A DNA stretch of 24,630 bases, taken from the NCBI GenBank assembly GCA_903834675.1, contig CAILKC010000425.1:1-24630 (forward strand), in the 5' to 3' direction. The notes under the pieces are model-generated. The model ran no database searches, was not told where the DNA came from, and saw only the letters and a program-made list of their open reading frames with translations. Origin of the DNA: an uncultured Victivallales bacterium (GTDB taxonomy: Bacteria; Verrucomicrobiota; Lentisphaeria; Oligosphaerales; JAFGRS01). The stretch's first letter is position 1. Each line of letters begins with the position of its first letter. This document shows, piece after piece, positions 15,655-22,805 of the stretch. Both the position numbers and the translations under genes were made by a program.

Positions 15655-18600
15655 ATGAGATACGGCATCGTTCTGGTTGGCCTGATCGTGGCCCTCGTTA
15701 CGACGCGGGCGTCGTGTCAGACGGCTGGGTTTGTGCTCACCGAGGACTTCGCGTCCGACACCTGGGCACAGCAGATGAAGCTGGGGCCAGGCGGCCCGGG
15801 CAACACGCTGCAGCGCAGCGAAGCTGCGGGCCGTACGGCGTTGCTGCTCCACGACAACGACCCCCAAGGCGCCACCACGCTTGACGCGACGCTCGATCTG
15901 CCGCGCTCGGGGCGCGTCAGCGGCTTCGTCCTCATCCCCCGCCTACACGCCGGGGCGCCTAATGCGGCGGATGCCTACTTCGCCGTGCAGCTTCTGGGCG
16001 GCCCCGGCGGGCCCCGGTTTTTCTTGAACGGACGCCGTTCGACCGGCACCTGCAGCGTTCACCGGCGGCTCGAAGGCAAACAGGCAAGTCCGGTCGACCT
16101 GCCGAATGTGCTGCTCGACGACGTCTGGGTCCCGTGGCAGCTTGCCTGGGAATGGGACGGCGTCAGCCCACAGGGGCGCTGTCGGGTTGCCGTGTTCGAC
16201 AAGGAGACCGACCCGCTGCCTTTCGACGCCGCGCCCATGAGCCTGCTGCGTATCGTCGGGGGCTGGAGTGCGGCGGTGCATACGGCGGTCCTGGTGACCG
16301 GTCTCCGGGTCGAGGCGGACGCCGCGGCCCTGCGCGCCGCTCTGCCGGACGAGGTCCTGCGCCGGCCGCCGTTTGCGCTGTCCGCACGCAAGACCATCCT
16401 GGCGGACAGCTTCGACACGCCTGAGTCCGCCGACCCGGCTATGCCTCAGGGCTGGTATACCTGGAAGCCGGACAGCGATCCGGGGCGTTTTGTCTTCGAC
16501 CATGACTACGGCCGACGCGATGTCCACTCCGTGTGCCTGGCCGGCACCCTCAACGGGGTGTGGCAGCGGAAACTCCCGGCGCGACCCGGCGCCGTCTACC
16601 GCTTCTCGGGGTGGGTCAGGGCCGAACAGGCGGAAACGACTGGAGCGATCACCCTGGCCATGCAACCGAAGGTCCTCTCCAAGGCCACGGGCAAAGAGGC
16701 CTGGGCGGACAGCCGTAGCGTGCCCAACCAGGTCATGCCCCAGCCCGGGTGCTGGCAGTACCTGGAGACTTTCTGGACCGCGCCGGCCGCGGGCGAGTAC
16801 CCCGAGGGCAAACTTACGCTCATCGACGTCGAGTTCCTCAGCAAGGCGCTGAAGGGCAAGGTGTGGTGTGACGACGCGCGCCTCGAGGAGGTCGAGGTCA
16901 CGGCCCCCTGGCGCGATGACTTCGGGGACGCCGCCGGGGCCCGCGACGCCTGGCGGGTGTACGCCTTTCACGGGCTTGAGGGCCAGGCGGAGGTGGTGCA
17001 TGAGCCCGAGGGCTTTACCGACCCCGGCGCCGTGCGGGTCAACCACCTGCGCGGCCAGGTCGGGTTCAGCGCGGCACGCCTGCTGCCGCGCGCGACCTTC
17101 GGCGCCCTGCGCGACTGGACCCTCGTCGTGCAGGCCATGGGACTGGCCGACGGCGTACCGGCCTTGAACGTCCAACAGCTCGACGACAAGGGCGAGATCC
17201 TCGAGACGAGCGCCGGCGCGGGCTCCGCCGGCAAACCCGGCTGGCGCGAGCATCGCACCTCCTTTGCGCTGCAGCCCCGAACGGCCCAGGTGCGGCTGCT
17301 GCTCGCCAACAACGGCAAGGGCAGCGCCGTGTTCGACAACGCCTGGCTGCGGCCGGCACAGGCCGACGAGATCGTCAGCCCCGAGGCGCCGCTGCCCGTG
17401 AGATTCCGCCTCTTCCCCGCCGACGTGATCGCGGCCATCGACGCCACGCCGGCCCTCATCGCGGTCCCGGCGGGGCAGGCCGGCGCGTTCAACCTGCATC
17501 TCTACGGTGACCGCGAGAGCAAGGCGCCGACGCGGCTGGAAATCGAGGTGCCGGACTGGCTCGTGCTGCGCACGGCGCAGATGGCCTGCTACGGCGAGAA
17601 GCCCCTCGAGCCGACGCGGGCCGTGGCCAGACAGGCGGGACGGAGCGTCTATACCTTCACCGATCCCTACCCCTGGCAGCGCTGGCAGGCCGGGAACCAG
17701 CCCAACCCCTATACCGGCCTGTTCACCGTCTGGCGAGCCGATGCCAAGCCCGGCGTCGAGGACAGTCTCGTGATCCGCACCTTCCTGGGCGACCAGACGG
17801 GGGAAGCACGCACGCTCAAGCTCGCCGTGCGGCCGCCGATCGTGCCGGTTCCCGAGCTGAAGGGGTTCGCCGTGGGTATCTGGGGCCTACCTTGGCTGAA
17901 TGTGCGCGATACCGCGGCGCAGCGCGAGCTCCTCCGGACCTACGTGGATGCCGGTGTGCGCCGGGGCTCGATGCACGAGACTCACGGCTATGCCGTCCCG
18001 GTGATGACCGAGCTGGGCTTCAAGCCCGCGCTGGCCGTGATGTCGGACCTCACCGACCCCGTGACCTACCGCGCGCTGCCGGAAGGTCAGCGCCCACCGC
18101 TGGCGGTCACCTTCGAGGGGCAGCCCACGCAGCACTTCATCGCGCTGGGCGCGGCGTTGAACGATCCGGCCGTGCATGCCGCCTACAAAGCCCGCCTCAA
18201 GCAGAAGCTGCGCGGCTTCCCCGACAGCGCGGCGGACGCCTTGGCGGACATCGAGTTTTGGGGTGACGGCAGCGTCTCGCGCTCTGACTTCCATCCCAGC
18301 ACCATCGCCGAGTTCCGCAAGCGCGCCAAGATCCCGCTCGACCAGGCCCTTACGCCACCGGTCATCGTCCAGGAGCACTACGCGGAATGGTCGCGCTTCC
18401 GCAATGACGTCGCCGCCGAATTGCACGGCCGCATGCGCCAGTTCCTGCAGGAGCTGCGTCCAGGCATGAAGCTCTGGGCCTACGACTACCCGCTCGCGGC
18501 CGACGGTACGGCTCCCGCGTCTGTCACCGAATCGCCGATGAACAGCCTGCTCTACGAGCCGTACGTCGATGGGCATCTGGTGAGCACCTACAACATCGAG

Positions 18601-19083
18601 GGCGCGCAGTTCCTTGACACCGTGGACAACGCCGCGCGCCACCTCAAGAAGCCTGTGTGGACCACCCCATTCCTGATGAAGAACATCGACGGCATCTACG
18701 ACCGCAACTACAACTACGCCCAGATCAGCGCCCGCGAACTGCGCTTCGAGCTGGTCGGTGCGGCCGCCAGCGGCGCCAAAGGCCACCTCGGCTTCCCCGG
18801 CCAGCTCATGGATGCCGATTTCCTGCACGCTTACGCCGCGGGCGTAGCCGCCGTGGCCAGACACGAGGAGCTATACCTCGAAGGCGAGCGGCAGGATGGC
18901 CTCGTCCGCCTGGTGGACCCGGCGCCAACGGTCCGCCACCGTGTCCACGTCCTGAGAGGCCGGCGCCTGCTGACGCTCTTCAACGGCAGCGTCCGGGACC
19001 TTCAGATCACCTGGGAGTGCGAGGGCCGGACAACGACCACGCTCGTCGCCGCCCTGGACGTCGCTCCAGTCGAGCTTCCGTAA
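15655..19083 (+). CDS. Large secreted multi-domain glycosidase-like protein (1142 aa), unclassified
   Basis: The ATG at 15655 has GGGAG eight bases upstream and starts a signal peptide (MRYGIVLVGLIVALVTTRAS, cleavage near residue 20-23; RASC is a poor lipobox). The first 570 or so residues look like three beta-sandwich, carbohydrate-binding-type domains (e.g. LADSFDTPESADPAMPQGWY near 250 and a VYRFSGWVRAEQ strand). An Ig-like region follows (about 580-725). From about 735 a TIM-barrel-like region begins with FAVGIWGLPWLNVRD and continues with ADIEFWGDG (E867, a candidate catalytic acid), LWAYDYPLA and a GHLGFPGQLMDADF strand. A short beta C-terminus closes it. I infer a secreted glycoside hydrolase that binds a polymer. 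I cannot place it in a numbered family. Confidence 0.72.
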   Translation: MRYGIVLVGLIVALVTTRASCQTAGFVLTEDFASDTWAQQMKLGPGGPGNTLQRSEAAGRTALLLHDNDPQGATTLDATLDLPRSGRVSGFVLIPRLHAGAPNAADAYFAVQLLGGPGGPRFFLNGRRSTGTCSVHRRLEGKQASPVDLPNVLLDDVWVPWQLAWEWDGVSPQGRCRVAVFDKETDPLPFDAAPMSLLRIVGGWSAAVHTAVLVTGLRVEADAAALRAALPDEVLRRPPFALSARKTILADSFDTPESADPAMPQGWYTWKPDSDPGRFVFDHDYGRRDVHSVCLAGTLNGVWQRKLPARPGAVYRFSGWVRAEQAETTGAITLAMQPKVLSKATGKEAWADSRSVPNQVMPQPGCWQYLETFWTAPAAGEYPEGKLTLIDVEFLSKALKGKVWCDDARLEEVEVTAPWRDDFGDAAGARDAWRVYAFHGLEGQAEVVHEPEGFTDPGAVRVNHLRGQVGFSAARLLPRATFGALRDWTLVVQAMGLADGVPALNVQQLDDKGEILETSAGAGSAGKPGWREHRTSFALQPRTAQVRLLLANNGKGSAVFDNAWLRPAQADEIVSPEAPLPVRFRLFPADVIAAIDATPALIAVPAGQAGAFNLHLYGDRESKAPTRLEIEVPDWLVLRTAQMACYGEKPLEPTRAVARQAGRSVYTFTDPYPWQRWQAGNQPNPYTGLFTVWRADAKPGVEDSLVIRTFLGDQTGEARTLKLAVRPPIVPVPELKGFAVGIWGLPWLNVRDTAAQRELLRTYVDAGVRRGSMHETHGYAVPVMTELGFKPALAVMSDLTDPVTYRALPEGQRPPLAVTFEGQPTQHFIALGAALNDPAVHAAYKARLKQKLRGFPDSAADALADIEFWGDGSVSRSDFHPSTIAEFRKRAKIPLDQALTPPVIVQEHYAEWSRFRNDVAAELHGRMRQFLQELRPGMKLWAYDYPLAADGTAPASVTESPMNSLLYEPYVDGHLVSTYNIEGAQFLDTVDNAARHLKKPVWTTPFLMKNIDGIYDRNYNYAQISARELRFELVGAAASGAKGHLGFPGQLMDADFLHAYAAGVAAVARHEELYLEGERQDGLVRLVDPAPTVRHRVHVLRGRRLLTLFNGSVRDLQITWECEGRTTTTLVAALDVAPVELP

Positions 19084-19111
19084 GGCAGGAGCGCAGGAGC
19101 CGCAGTACACC

Positions 19112-19222
19112 ATGCTGACGACCGACACGCACCAGCGCACCATGGACTGGCTGGAGCGGTTCACCAACTTGGACTGGGGTGCCGTAGTCCAGCGGGTATT
19201 GACGTCTGGAGGCCAGCCATGA
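19112..19222 (+). CDS. 36-residue frame homologous to the start of the 22422 URO-D-type fragment
   Basis: The peptide begins MLTTDTHQRTMDWLERFTNL and continues DWGAVVQRV. The fragment at 22422 begins MLQNDTHKRAMDRLEQLIDL and continues DW. The shared pattern MLxxDTHxRxMDxLExxxxLDW shows common descent, and the bases also match at roughly 70 percent. The TGA overlaps the ATG of the PL8 gene (ATGA), so translation of this stub could feed the lyase gene. It is most likely the leftover front of a larger gene whose body was lost, now serving as a leader; a real small peptide cannot be excluded. Confidence 0.5.
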   Translation: MLTTDTHQRTMDWLERFTNLDWGAVVQRVLTSGGQP

Positions 19223-21336
19223 AAGCCCATGAGCAGGACACTGTCGACATCATCCGCGAGCGGATCGTCCATTCACTGCTGAGCGACTCGCCTTCTCCGG
19301 CGTTACCGAAGCAGTTGGCCCAGATGCTCCCCGACGGGAGTTGGGCTGACATTGCCTACGACGATCCTGCCATGGGAAGCTGGGCGCCCATGGGCCACCT
19401 GCAGCGGCTCAGGGAAGCCGCCGTGGCCTATCGCCAGGAAGGCCATGTGCTCTTCCAAAAGGCCGAAGTCATCGACGTCATCACGCGAGGTCTGCGCTAT
19501 GGGTTCGCGCGGAACCCGGTCAGTCGGAACTGGTGGTTCAACCAGATCGGCAAGCCGCACGCCCTGGCCCGCATCGGCCTCCTCCTTCACGACGTGCTCC
19601 GGCCGGAGGAGCTGGAGCGCATCATCCGGGAACTGGCCACGGAGCCCTGCTTCACCGGCGCCAACCGTACCTGGATCACGCAGCAAATCGTCTGGCGCGG
19701 GATACTGGCCCGAGAGCTGGCGCTCATTCGGAAGGGCCTGGCGGACCTCGCCGACACGCTGCGACTCACCGACGCCGAGGGGGTCCAGGTGGATGGGAGT
19801 TTCCACCAGCACGGCTCCCAGCTCTATAACGGCAGCTACGGTCAGTCTTTCCTCGCCGACGCCGTCACCTGGGCGGAACTCGTCCGGGCGACCGAGTTCG
19901 CCTTTGGCGAGGAGCAGCTCGAACTCCTGCGGTTCCTGATGCTCGAAGGCAACCGCTGGATGATCCGCGGTCCCTTCTTCGACCTGAGCGCCTGCGGCCG
20001 GACGATCACGCGCCCGGGAGTTTCCTCAAGGATGTTTGCCGGGGTTCTGGACAGCCTGGCCGAGCTCCAACCCCGGCATGCAGGCGACTATCTGACCCTG
20101 GCAAGGCACATTCGTGGCGAAGGGGCGCCGCCGGTCTGGGGAAACCGGTTTTTCCACCGCAGCGATTTCATGGTGCAGCAGCAGGAGGGTTTCTACCTCT
20201 CAGTGAAGATGTGTTCGGCGCGCACCTGGGGCACGGAGTGCGGCAACGGGGAGAACCTAAAGGGGCGCTGGCTCCCGTACGGTCTCACCTGGATCGTAAG
20301 GCACGGCAACGAATACGGCGACGTTCTGCCCTGCATGGACTGGAGCATCCTTCCGGGGGTTACCGGCACCGCGGACACGCATTTCCCGAGGCTGACCGGG
20401 GACTGGTGGACCCAGGGGACCCGATTCGTCGGCGGGGTGTCCAACGGCCGCCAGGGCGTCGCCGCCATGGTCATGGACGGAGACCTGCTTCATGGCATCC
20501 CCCGTGTCCGCGGGAATGTCCTGACGGAGAGGGGACACCTGCAGGGCGATGACATCGAGATGGAGATCCAGGTCCATCGTGGGGAACTGGTGCAGGCACG
20601 CAAGGCCTACTTCCTCTTCGATCAGGAGTTGGTTGCCCTGGGCACGGACCTCCATTCCCCAGGCGGCATGCCAGTCAAGACCGGCGTCAACCAGACGCTG
20701 CTGCAGGGTGACGTCGTGGTCGACGGCAGCGTGAGAGGGCGGGGAACCCATGAACTCGATGGCGTCCGCCGGGTGTGGCATGATGGTGTCGGCTACGTCT
20801 TCCCCGAAGGCAGCTCCGTGAGGCTGAGCAGCCTCTGTCAGATCGGCTCGTGGAAGGACATCAACACCAATTACCCCGGGGATCCGGTCGCACGCGACGT
20901 CTTCAAACTGTGGATCGAGCACGGGGTGCCTGGCGTTGCCACCGCGTACCAGTACATCGTCCGGCCAGGAGTCGACCTGCCGGCGTTCGAGGCCTACGCC
21001 GCAGCGCTACCGGTCCGGGTCCTGAGCAACGCTCCGCGGCTCCAGGCGGTGGCCCAGGTCGCGACGGGGGTCACTGGAGCGGTCTTCTATGAGCCGGGCA
21101 GTCTGCACCTTCCTTCGGGCAAGTGGGTCGAGGTCGACCAGCCAGTCGCCCTGCTGCTGGAGGAAGGCGCCGGCGGCACCGTGCTCACACTTTCCAGCCC
21201 GGAACAGAAGACCGGAACCGTCCGAGTGGCCCTGTCTGTCCCGGACGGGAGCGGCACCCCAAGGAAGCGCACATGGAACCTCCCCCTGCCCGCGGGAAAC
21301 CATGCCGGATCCTCCGTGAATGTCGAGATGGAGTGA
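19219..21336 (+). CDS. Polysaccharide lyase family 8 enzyme (chondroitin/hyaluronan lyase-like), no signal peptide
   Basis: The 705-residue protein has the PL8 layout: an alpha-toroid (about 1-330) and beta-sandwich domains (about 340-705). The family's catalytic set is present with the spacing known from Flavobacterium chondroitin AC lyase: N149 in GANRTW, H198 in FHQHGSQLYNGSYG, Y207 nine residues later, R261 and R265 in CGRTITR, and E345 in GNGENLKG. NWWFNQIGKP near residue 105 is also typical. Such enzymes cleave uronic-acid-containing chains by beta-elimination, giving unsaturated ends. PL8 enzymes are normally exported, but this one starts MKAHEQDTVDIIRERIV with no signal peptide, so it may act on imported fragments. 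Its start overlaps the stop of the 36-residue frame. Substrate within PL8 is not resolved. Confidence 0.88.
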   Translation: MKAHEQDTVDIIRERIVHSLLSDSPSPALPKQLAQMLPDGSWADIAYDDPAMGSWAPMGHLQRLREAAVAYRQEGHVLFQKAEVIDVITRGLRYGFARNPVSRNWWFNQIGKPHALARIGLLLHDVLRPEELERIIRELATEPCFTGANRTWITQQIVWRGILARELALIRKGLADLADTLRLTDAEGVQVDGSFHQHGSQLYNGSYGQSFLADAVTWAELVRATEFAFGEEQLELLRFLMLEGNRWMIRGPFFDLSACGRTITRPGVSSRMFAGVLDSLAELQPRHAGDYLTLARHIRGEGAPPVWGNRFFHRSDFMVQQQEGFYLSVKMCSARTWGTECGNGENLKGRWLPYGLTWIVRHGNEYGDVLPCMDWSILPGVTGTADTHFPRLTGDWWTQGTRFVGGVSNGRQGVAAMVMDGDLLHGIPRVRGNVLTERGHLQGDDIEMEIQVHRGELVQARKAYFLFDQELVALGTDLHSPGGMPVKTGVNQTLLQGDVVVDGSVRGRGTHELDGVRRVWHDGVGYVFPEGSSVRLSSLCQIGSWKDINTNYPGDPVARDVFKLWIEHGVPGVATAYQYIVRPGVDLPAFEAYAAALPVRVLSNAPRLQAVAQVATGVTGAVFYEPGSLHLPSGKWVEVDQPVALLLEEGAGGTVLTLSSPEQKTGTVRVALSVPDGSGTPRKRTWNLPLPAGNHAGSSVNVEME

Positions 21337-21348
21337 GCTGTGCATGCA

Positions 21349-21414
21349 ATGAAGGCATGGGGCATCGCGTTGGCGGCCGCTGCGGCTGGACGACGACCAT
21401 GGCGCTGTCTGTAA
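21349..21414 (+). other. Signal-peptide-like open frame of 21 codons after the PL8 gene
   Basis: An ATG 12 bases after the PL8 stop, preceded by GGAGTGA at 21330-21336, opens MKAWGIALAAAAAG and then a few Arg/Trp residues before a stop. A basic start and an alanine-rich hydrophobic stretch look like the first half of a signal peptide. It may be the front of a secreted-protein gene truncated where the repeat-flanked cassette begins. It is too short to be sure. The rest of 21415-21480 shows nothing recognisable. Confidence 0.2.
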
Positions 21415-21495
21415 CTGGGTTTTGCCTAGGCTGAGATTCACGAGTGTTCGGCGGGGTCGGAGTATCCGACAGATTCGAAAGAATCGATCGATTCG

Positions 21496-21541
21496 AATCA
21501 TTCGATTCTGTCGATTCTCTCGATTCGTTCGATTCGTTCGA
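21496..21541. repeat. Left 46-bp direct repeat of 9-bp ATTCnnnCG units
   Basis: Five 9-base units of the form ATTCnnnCG run from 21496 to 21541; related, less regular units (GATTCGAA, GAATCGATCG) extend the array back to about 21471. The same 46-base arrangement recurs at 22342-22387 with 9 mismatches and no gap. The two copies flank the four-helix-bundle gene in direct orientation. The four-helix-bundle start codon lies 24 bases beyond the array. Confidence 0.8.
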
Positions 21542-21564
21542 CAACAACAGGAAGGTCCCGACCC

Positions 21565-22317
21565 ATGTTTAGCGGCACCGGCGGCTACTTCTGGTTGGAT
21601 TCGTGGATCCTGGCCAATGTCGTCCAGTTGGGGACTCAGCAGTTCTGTCGTCTGTTTCTGAACCGCACACACGACCCTTGTGGACGGCAGTTCGACCAGA
21701 TGACGCAAGCCGCGCGATCAGGCTGCGCCAACATCGCGGAGGGTTCGGCGCGCCGGGCAACGTCCATGGAAACCGAAATGAAGCTGACGGACGTGGCGCG
21801 GTCGAGCTTGGCGGAACTGTCCGGCGACTATCTGAATTGGCTGTTGCAGCAGGGCAAAATCCCATGGGGCAAGGAAACAGCCGAAGCGCGGGAAGTGTAT
21901 GCTGTCCGGCTGGACAGACCGGAGTATGGCGAGGACGTGGTGCATGACGCCTGCGTTCACATCCTGGCGCCGAAGAAGAAGTTCGCGAAATGGTTGGAGT
22001 CCGGCAGTGACGAAGCGATGGTGAATGCGCTGCTGCTTCTCATCGCGCGGGTGATCAACATGCTGAATCATCAACTCGAGGCGCAGCGAGAGACGTTCGA
22101 GAAGGAAGGCGGATTCCGTGATAAACTAACGGACATGCGCATCGCTGCCAGGGCGAAACAGGAGGCTGCACCGGAGTGCCCTGAGTGCGGGAAAACCATG
22201 ACCCGGCGGAAAGCCAGGAGCGGCAAGAACGCAGGGAAAGAGTTCTGGGGCTGCACGGGGTACCCGGGGGGCAAGGGCGCAAGGGAGTTGCAGGGGCCCG
22301 GCGTCGAGAGCCAGTGA
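21565..22317 (+). CDS. Four-helix-bundle protein with C-terminal topoisomerase-type zinc ribbon
   Basis: The 250-residue protein starts MFSGTGGYFWLDSWILANVV, and residues about 1-190 are predicted to be helical. QFDQMTQAARSGCANIAEGS and a later ARSSLAELSGDYLNWLL segment are signatures of the S23/four-helix-bundle family. The C-terminus (203-240) matches a topoisomerase-type C4 zinc ribbon: C205, C208 and C230 are present, but the fourth ligand in the YPxC position is glycine (G236). A ribosome site AGGAAGG lies about nine bases before the start. Members are known from rRNA intervening sequences and from scattered chromosomal copies; none has a clear activity. Here the gene is enclosed by 46-bp direct repeats, as a movable cassette would be. 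No metabolic link to its neighbours is evident. Confidence 0.82.
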   Translation: MFSGTGGYFWLDSWILANVVQLGTQQFCRLFLNRTHDPCGRQFDQMTQAARSGCANIAEGSARRATSMETEMKLTDVARSSLAELSGDYLNWLLQQGKIPWGKETAEAREVYAVRLDRPEYGEDVVHDACVHILAPKKKFAKWLESGSDEAMVNALLLLIARVINMLNHQLEAQRETFEKEGGFRDKLTDMRIAARAKQEAAPECPECGKTMTRRKARSGKNAGKEFWGCTGYPGGKGARELQGPGVESQ

Positions 22318-22341
22318 GGCCTACGTGAATCTGCAGAATCG

Positions 22342-22387
22342 AGTCATTCGATTCCCCCGATTCCCTCGATTCTGCTGATTCGTTCGA
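22342..22387. repeat. Right 46-bp direct repeat of 9-bp ATTCnnnCG units
   Basis: This is the partner of the array at 21496-21541, in the same orientation and register, 37 of 46 positions equal. It starts 24 bases after the four-helix-bundle stop codon. The distances from array to gene are the same on both sides (about 24 bases), which supports a defined unit. The last unit (ATTCGTTCGA) is identical in both copies. Confidence 0.8.
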
Positions 22388-22421
22388 ACCATGAGCCCCC
22401 TGCCAGAAACAGGACACACAT

Positions 22422-22805
22422 ATGCTGCAGAATGATACGCACAAGCGCGCCATGGACCGCCTGGAACAACTCATCGACCTCGACTGGGTCGCGGAGTCGG
22501 ACGCCGTGCAGCAGGCGCTCTGGGATGGGCGTCCGTTTTCCCGGCTGCCCTGCATCGTCTCCACACCCACGCCGCCGGACTGGCCGAGGTACCCGTTCAC
22601 CGAACGTTGGGATGATGTCGAGAAACCGTTCATCCATCTGATGGGCGACCATTACATCGGTGCGCTGCTCAAGGACGACCGGGCCCTGCACATCGAGCCT
22701 GACTACGGCGAAGTTTACGCTGAACCCCTGATCCTCTGTCGTGATCGCAGTCGTCGCCCGATGACCGTGTTTCGGGTAAGGAGAACATGCCATGACCCAT
22801 CGTGA
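22422..22805 (+). pseudogene. N-terminal fragment of a URO-D-type protein
   Basis: The frame starts at an ATG after AACAGGAC. Residues 1 to about 105 look genuine: the MLxxDTHxR lead-in shared with the 19112 frame, then TPPDWPRYPFTERWDDVEKP and HYIGALLKDDRALHIEPDYG. From memory, this is how one branch of URO-D-like proteins in PVC bacteria begins; the family assignment is therefore moderate. The rest of the barrel is absent. The last 20 or so residues are basic and look out of frame, running 14 bases into the next gene. It is therefore a truncated gene directly upstream of a separate URO-D fusion, not its first exon-like part, because the fusion has its own complete URO-D start and strong ribosome site. 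Confidence 0.6.

Noticed and set aside
15943..17499. Minus-strand open frame of 518 codons
   Set aside because: Antisense to the 1142-residue secreted protein; composition typical of a shadow frame in GC-rich DNA.
21185..21547. Minus-strand frame with an Asn-Glu-Ser-rich repetitive start
   Set aside because: The repetitive peptide is only the translation of the 9-bp array, and the rest lies antisense to the PL8 gene.
21471..22387. CRISPR-like arrays
   Set aside because: The units are 9 bases with no unique spacers of constant length, and no cas genes are near.
22422..22805. A frameshifted first part of the URO-D/GHL6 fusion gene
   Set aside because: The fusion has its own URO-D-type N-terminus, start codon and strong ribosome site, so the upstream fragment belongs to another, truncated gene.
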